Positions 61,780-64,000 of a DNA stretch of 64,000 bases are shown here, piece by piece. Location of the stretch: positions 14,437 to 78,436 of the forward strand of contig CAMLGZ010000017.1 in NCBI GenBank assembly GCA_946479745.1, given 5' to 3'. A program made the position numbers and the translations under genes. The stretch is from an uncultured Pseudoxanthomonas sp. Its GTDB lineage: Bacteria > Pseudomonadota > Gammaproteobacteria > Xanthomonadales > Xanthomonadaceae. The notes under the pieces were generated by a model. That model was not told the origin of the DNA and ran no database searches. It saw only the letters and a program-made list of their open reading frames with translations. How positions within the stretch are numbered: the first letter of the stretch is position 1; the number at the start of each line of letters is the position of its first letter.

Positions 61780-62427
61780 TCATACGACGCTCCCGCGCAG
61801 GCGATCGACCTTGGCTTGCAAACGCTCCACATCGTCGCGCAAAGCATCGACATCGTCGTGGAAGGCATTGAGTTCCGCACGGCCGACTACGTCGCGGGAC
61901 TCCTCGGTGACGAATTCGGCAGCATTCTGGGCCAGGTTCGCGCCCGTGCTGCGCAACTGGCGCAATGCGCCGCGCGCGGCGTTGGCGATCTGCACGCCGA
62001 CGATTTCGCCGAACACGGAAACGAACGGCTGCTGCCAGTCCGGATCGAAACGGTTCGCCAGGGTCTGCAGGCGGCGGGCCAGTTCGGCATCTCCGGAAAC
62101 ACGCACGCGCCCGACCGGGGCGGCGTTGTCCTTTCGAAGCGCATTCCCCATAAAGGCCGGCAATTGTCCCAGCAAACCGCCCAATGTGCTGCGGACCGCC
62201 AGATCGGGCTCCTCACTGGGCTCGACCGGCCCCACCTCCAGGCGTTCGCCCGCCACGGCAATCCGCAATGCCAGTGCAGGGGCCTCTAGCGAGAGCGCGA
62301 TCTTTCGGCCGTCCAGCGGCTTCAACGCCTCGCGCGTATCGGGGTCCAGCGCCAGAGCGCGGTTGAGCGCGGCTTCGAGCGCACGGCCCGCAAGCGGTTT
62401 GAGGGAGTCGAAAGGAGAAGTCGCCAT
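61780..62427 (-). CDS. ubiJ: UbiJ ubiquinone biosynthesis accessory protein (SCP2 domain)
   Basis: The 215-aa protein has an N-terminal SCP2 lipid-binding domain ([50 protein letters not shown]) and a C-terminal coiled coil ending in [15 protein letters not shown]. UbiJ and UbiK organise the soluble complex that hydroxylates and methylates the ubiquinone ring. It forms a two-gene unit with ubiB; ubiE, often upstream, is absent here. Confidence 0.93.
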   Translation of the reverse strand: MATSPFDSLKPLAGRALEAALNRALALDPDTREALKPLDGRKIALSLEAPALALRIAVAGERLEVGPVEPSEEPDLAVRSTLGGLLGQLPAFMGNALRKDNAAPVGRVRVSGDAELARRLQTLANRFDPDWQQPFVSVFGEIVGVQIANAARGALRQLRSTGANLAQNAAEFVTEESRDVVGRAELNAFHDDVDALRDDVERLQAKVDRLRGSVV

Positions 62428-62506
62428 GCCGGCATTCTAACCGGCCGGCGCGGTTGACCGTGGCGCGCCGTCTGGCCGAACGCACCACGGCCGCCATGGC
62501 GGCGCC

Positions 62507-62662
62507 TCAGGCGCGTTTGCGGAAGAACGAAACCGCCGCCAGGATCAGGAAAACGACGAACAGGATCCAGGCGATGTTGCTGGCGGCGCCGGCGATACCG
62601 CTGAAACCGAGCACAGCGGCGATGAGCGCGATGACGAGGAAGATGACGGCGTAGTGCAGCAT
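62507..62662 (-). CDS. DUF1328 small membrane protein (51 aa)
   Basis: Translation gives [20 protein letters not shown], then [20 protein letters not shown] and [11 protein letters not shown]: two membrane helices and the basic end typical of DUF1328/YtjA. CGGAG lies 7 bp before the ATG. These proteins are common, often stress-induced and of unknown function. The gene stands alone between ubiJ and the oleD-like gene. Confidence 0.9.
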   Translation of the reverse strand: MLHYAVIFLVIALIAAVLGFSGIAGAASNIAWILFVVFLILAAVSFFRKRA

Positions 62663-62747
62663 GGGACACTCCGTTGATCGGCGCGCCGGATCGGCAGCGC
62701 GCTCATCATCGGTAGGCGAAAGTTGTTTTCAGGTGATGGAGGCGCTT

Positions 62748-63737
62748 TTATTTCAACGCGCGCTTCATCCTTGTGAGGCCTTCGTCAAAGCTCACCCGCG
62801 GCCGATAACCGAAGTCGCGCGTGGCCGGCGCCATGTCGTACCAGTGCGCGGTGCTGAGTTGTTCGGCGAGGAAGCGCGTCATCGGCGGTTCGCCTTTCAA
62901 CGGCAGTATTTTCCACAGCGTCTCGCACACCGCGCCGATGCGGTAAGCGGCCTTGAACGAAAGATGCTTTTCAACGCGCGGTGCGCCGGCGGCATCGAGC
63001 AGCGCATTGAGCAGTTCGCCCATCGGCTTGGGTTCGCCGTTGGAAATGAAATACGCGCGGCCGGCGCACGCCGCACCGACGGCAAGATACTCGAAGGCAT
63101 CGAAGTGCGCCTGCGCGGCGTTGTCGATGTAAGTGGTGTCCACACGGTTGCTGCCATCGCCGACGATACGCAGGCGGCCGGCTTTGGCGCGTTCGATCAG
63201 ACGCGGCAGGATCTGCTGGTCGCCCGGGCCCCAGATCAGGCGCGGACGCAGAGCGATGGTGGCGAGCGCCGGACCGTTGGCGGCGAGCACCGCTTTTTCC
63301 GCGATCGCTTTGGTTTCGGCATAAGGCGCCTGGAAATTCTCGCCGTACGGCACATCGTCCGCGGTGCCGCCCTCCACCGGATGCGTGGCGCGGTGGGTGA
63401 CGCTGGGAGTGGAGGTGTAGACCAGCTTGCCGATGCCGTGCGTGCGACAGGCATCGAGCACGTTCTGCGTGCCGGTCACGTTAGCCGAGTAGTAACTTTT
63501 ATAGCTGCCCCATGCGCCTGCCTTGGCTGCATTGTGGAAGATCGCCTCCACCCCATCGGCCGCATGCGTCAACGCATGCGCATCGGCCAGATCGCCCTGC
63601 ACCTGGCCGACACCCAGGTCGGCCAGCACCGGATAGTGGCCGCGGTTGAAGCTGATGACTTTGTGGCCACGCTCGATCAGGCCGCGGCAGAGCGCCTGCC
63701 CGAGGAAACCGCCGCCGCCGGTGACAAGGATTTTCAT
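62748..63737 (-). CDS. oleD: NAD(P)-dependent epimerase/3-beta-HSD family reductase, OleD-like
   Basis: The 329-aa extended SDR has the N-terminal cofactor loop [18 protein letters not shown], the catalytic [17 protein letters not shown] (YxxxK), [10 protein letters not shown] and [19 protein letters not shown]. This resembles OleD (2-alkyl-3-oxoalkanoate reductase) of xanthomonad long-chain olefin synthesis. OleA, OleB and OleC are not in the window, so the pathway role depends on what lies right of the edge; a 3-beta-hydroxysteroid dehydrogenase-like enzyme is the alternative. Confidence 0.78.
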   Translation of the reverse strand: MKILVTGGGGFLGQALCRGLIERGHKVISFNRGHYPVLADLGVGQVQGDLADAHALTHAADGVEAIFHNAAKAGAWGSYKSYYSANVTGTQNVLDACRTHGIGKLVYTSTPSVTHRATHPVEGGTADDVPYGENFQAPYAETKAIAEKAVLAANGPALATIALRPRLIWGPGDQQILPRLIERAKAGRLRIVGDGSNRVDTTYIDNAAQAHFDAFEYLAVGAACAGRAYFISNGEPKPMGELLNALLDAAGAPRVEKHLSFKAAYRIGAVCETLWKILPLKGEPPMTRFLAEQLSTAHWYDMAPATRDFGYRPRVSFDEGLTRMKRALK

Positions 63738-63797
63738 GGGTCGTTTCTGCCTTTGACTCCCTCAGCTGCAAAAGCAGTCAAGGGTTGGAGAGGATTG

Positions 63798-63888
<91 letters not shown>

Positions 63889-63896
63889 CTCTAGCC

Positions 63897-63923
63897 TCCT
63901 CCCTTGCGCGCAGCGCAGGGGAG
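63897..63923. repeat. Hairpin CCTCCCTTGCGCGCAGCGCA region
   Basis: CCTCCC...GCGC pairs with GCGC...GGGGAGG around a short loop, followed by a GAGGAGGGG tract. It lies between the two hexanucleotide arrays and resembles the ends of the other palindromic elements. Confidence 0.5.
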
Positions 63924-63941
63924 GATTGAGGAGGGGTGCCT

Positions 63942-64000
63942 TTGATCTTGATCTTGATCTTGATCTTGATCTTGATCTTGATCTTGATCTTGATCTTGAT
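63942..64000. repeat. TTGATC hexanucleotide tandem repeat running off the window
   Basis: At least nine perfect copies of the 6-bp unit (TTGATC) are seen and continue past the right edge. No gene covers them in this window. Confidence 0.92.

Overview
The window is a chromosomal segment of a GC-rich gammaproteobacterium, most likely a member of the Xanthomonadaceae/Lysobacteraceae (Lysobacter, Pseudoxanthomonas and relatives). Supporting signs are the TonB-receptor-linked N-acetylglucosamine (GlcNAc) utilisation cluster with a SIS-type deaminase, the Cca-HD protein, the ctaCDGE-SURF1-ctaAB layout, an oleD-like gene and the many short palindromic repeats. No prophage, transposase, CRISPR array, rRNA or tRNA was recognised. 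About 53 protein genes are supported, including two too short for routine calling (44 and 51 aa).

Layout. 1-5.2 kb: a partial TauE/SafE permease, a soluble lytic transglycosylase, cca and a PQQ-dependent aldose dehydrogenase. 5.3-17.8 kb: a complete amino-sugar catabolic locus. The leftward unit is nagP (transporter), lacI-type regulator, nagB-II, nagA and nagX. Rightward are a glucokinase-family kinase, a TonB receptor and a GH20 hexosaminidase. A perfect 14-bp palindrome and a near copy lie in the shared intergenic region. 18-26.1 kb: a VanZ-like gene and midA, then an Anbu proteasome-like protease facing a two-gene alpha-E/ATP-grasp unit, then folate genes (folM-like, folK, folB) and tsaD. 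26.2-30.6 kb: the rpsU-yqeY-dnaG macromolecular-synthesis region, interrupted by a GNAT gene and a secreted OB-fold-like protein gene. 30.8-39.5 kb: the aa3-type cytochrome oxidase and haem A cluster. 39.6-48.9 kb: putA, a diguanylate cyclase, a FadL-type porin, a rhomboid protease, DUF1820 and a C-terminal processing protease. 49-56.5 kb: envC, gpmI, a repeat-built secreted protein, an M28 peptidase lipoprotein, MAPEG, and a leftward unit of a double-glycine-leader peptide, a small membrane protein and a TruC/RluA-family synthase. 56.8-64 kb: an M16 peptidase, a STAS-like protein, ubiB-ubiJ, DUF1328, an oleD-like reductase and hexanucleotide tandem repeats.

The most unusual signals are (i) a dispersed palindromic element inserted in frame inside the proline dehydrogenase domain of putA, related to two intergenic copies; (ii) a candidate bacteriocin precursor with a possible small membrane immunity protein, linked to a pseudouridine synthase gene; (iii) the Anbu / ATP-grasp / alpha-E locus, a predicted but biochemically unresolved peptide-modification system; and (iv) a family of GTAGGAGC-ended palindromes that supply the stop codon of at least four genes.

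Starts were chosen from Shine-Dalgarno-like sequences, overlaps and family lengths. No similarity search could be run, so family names come from motif and sequence recognition.
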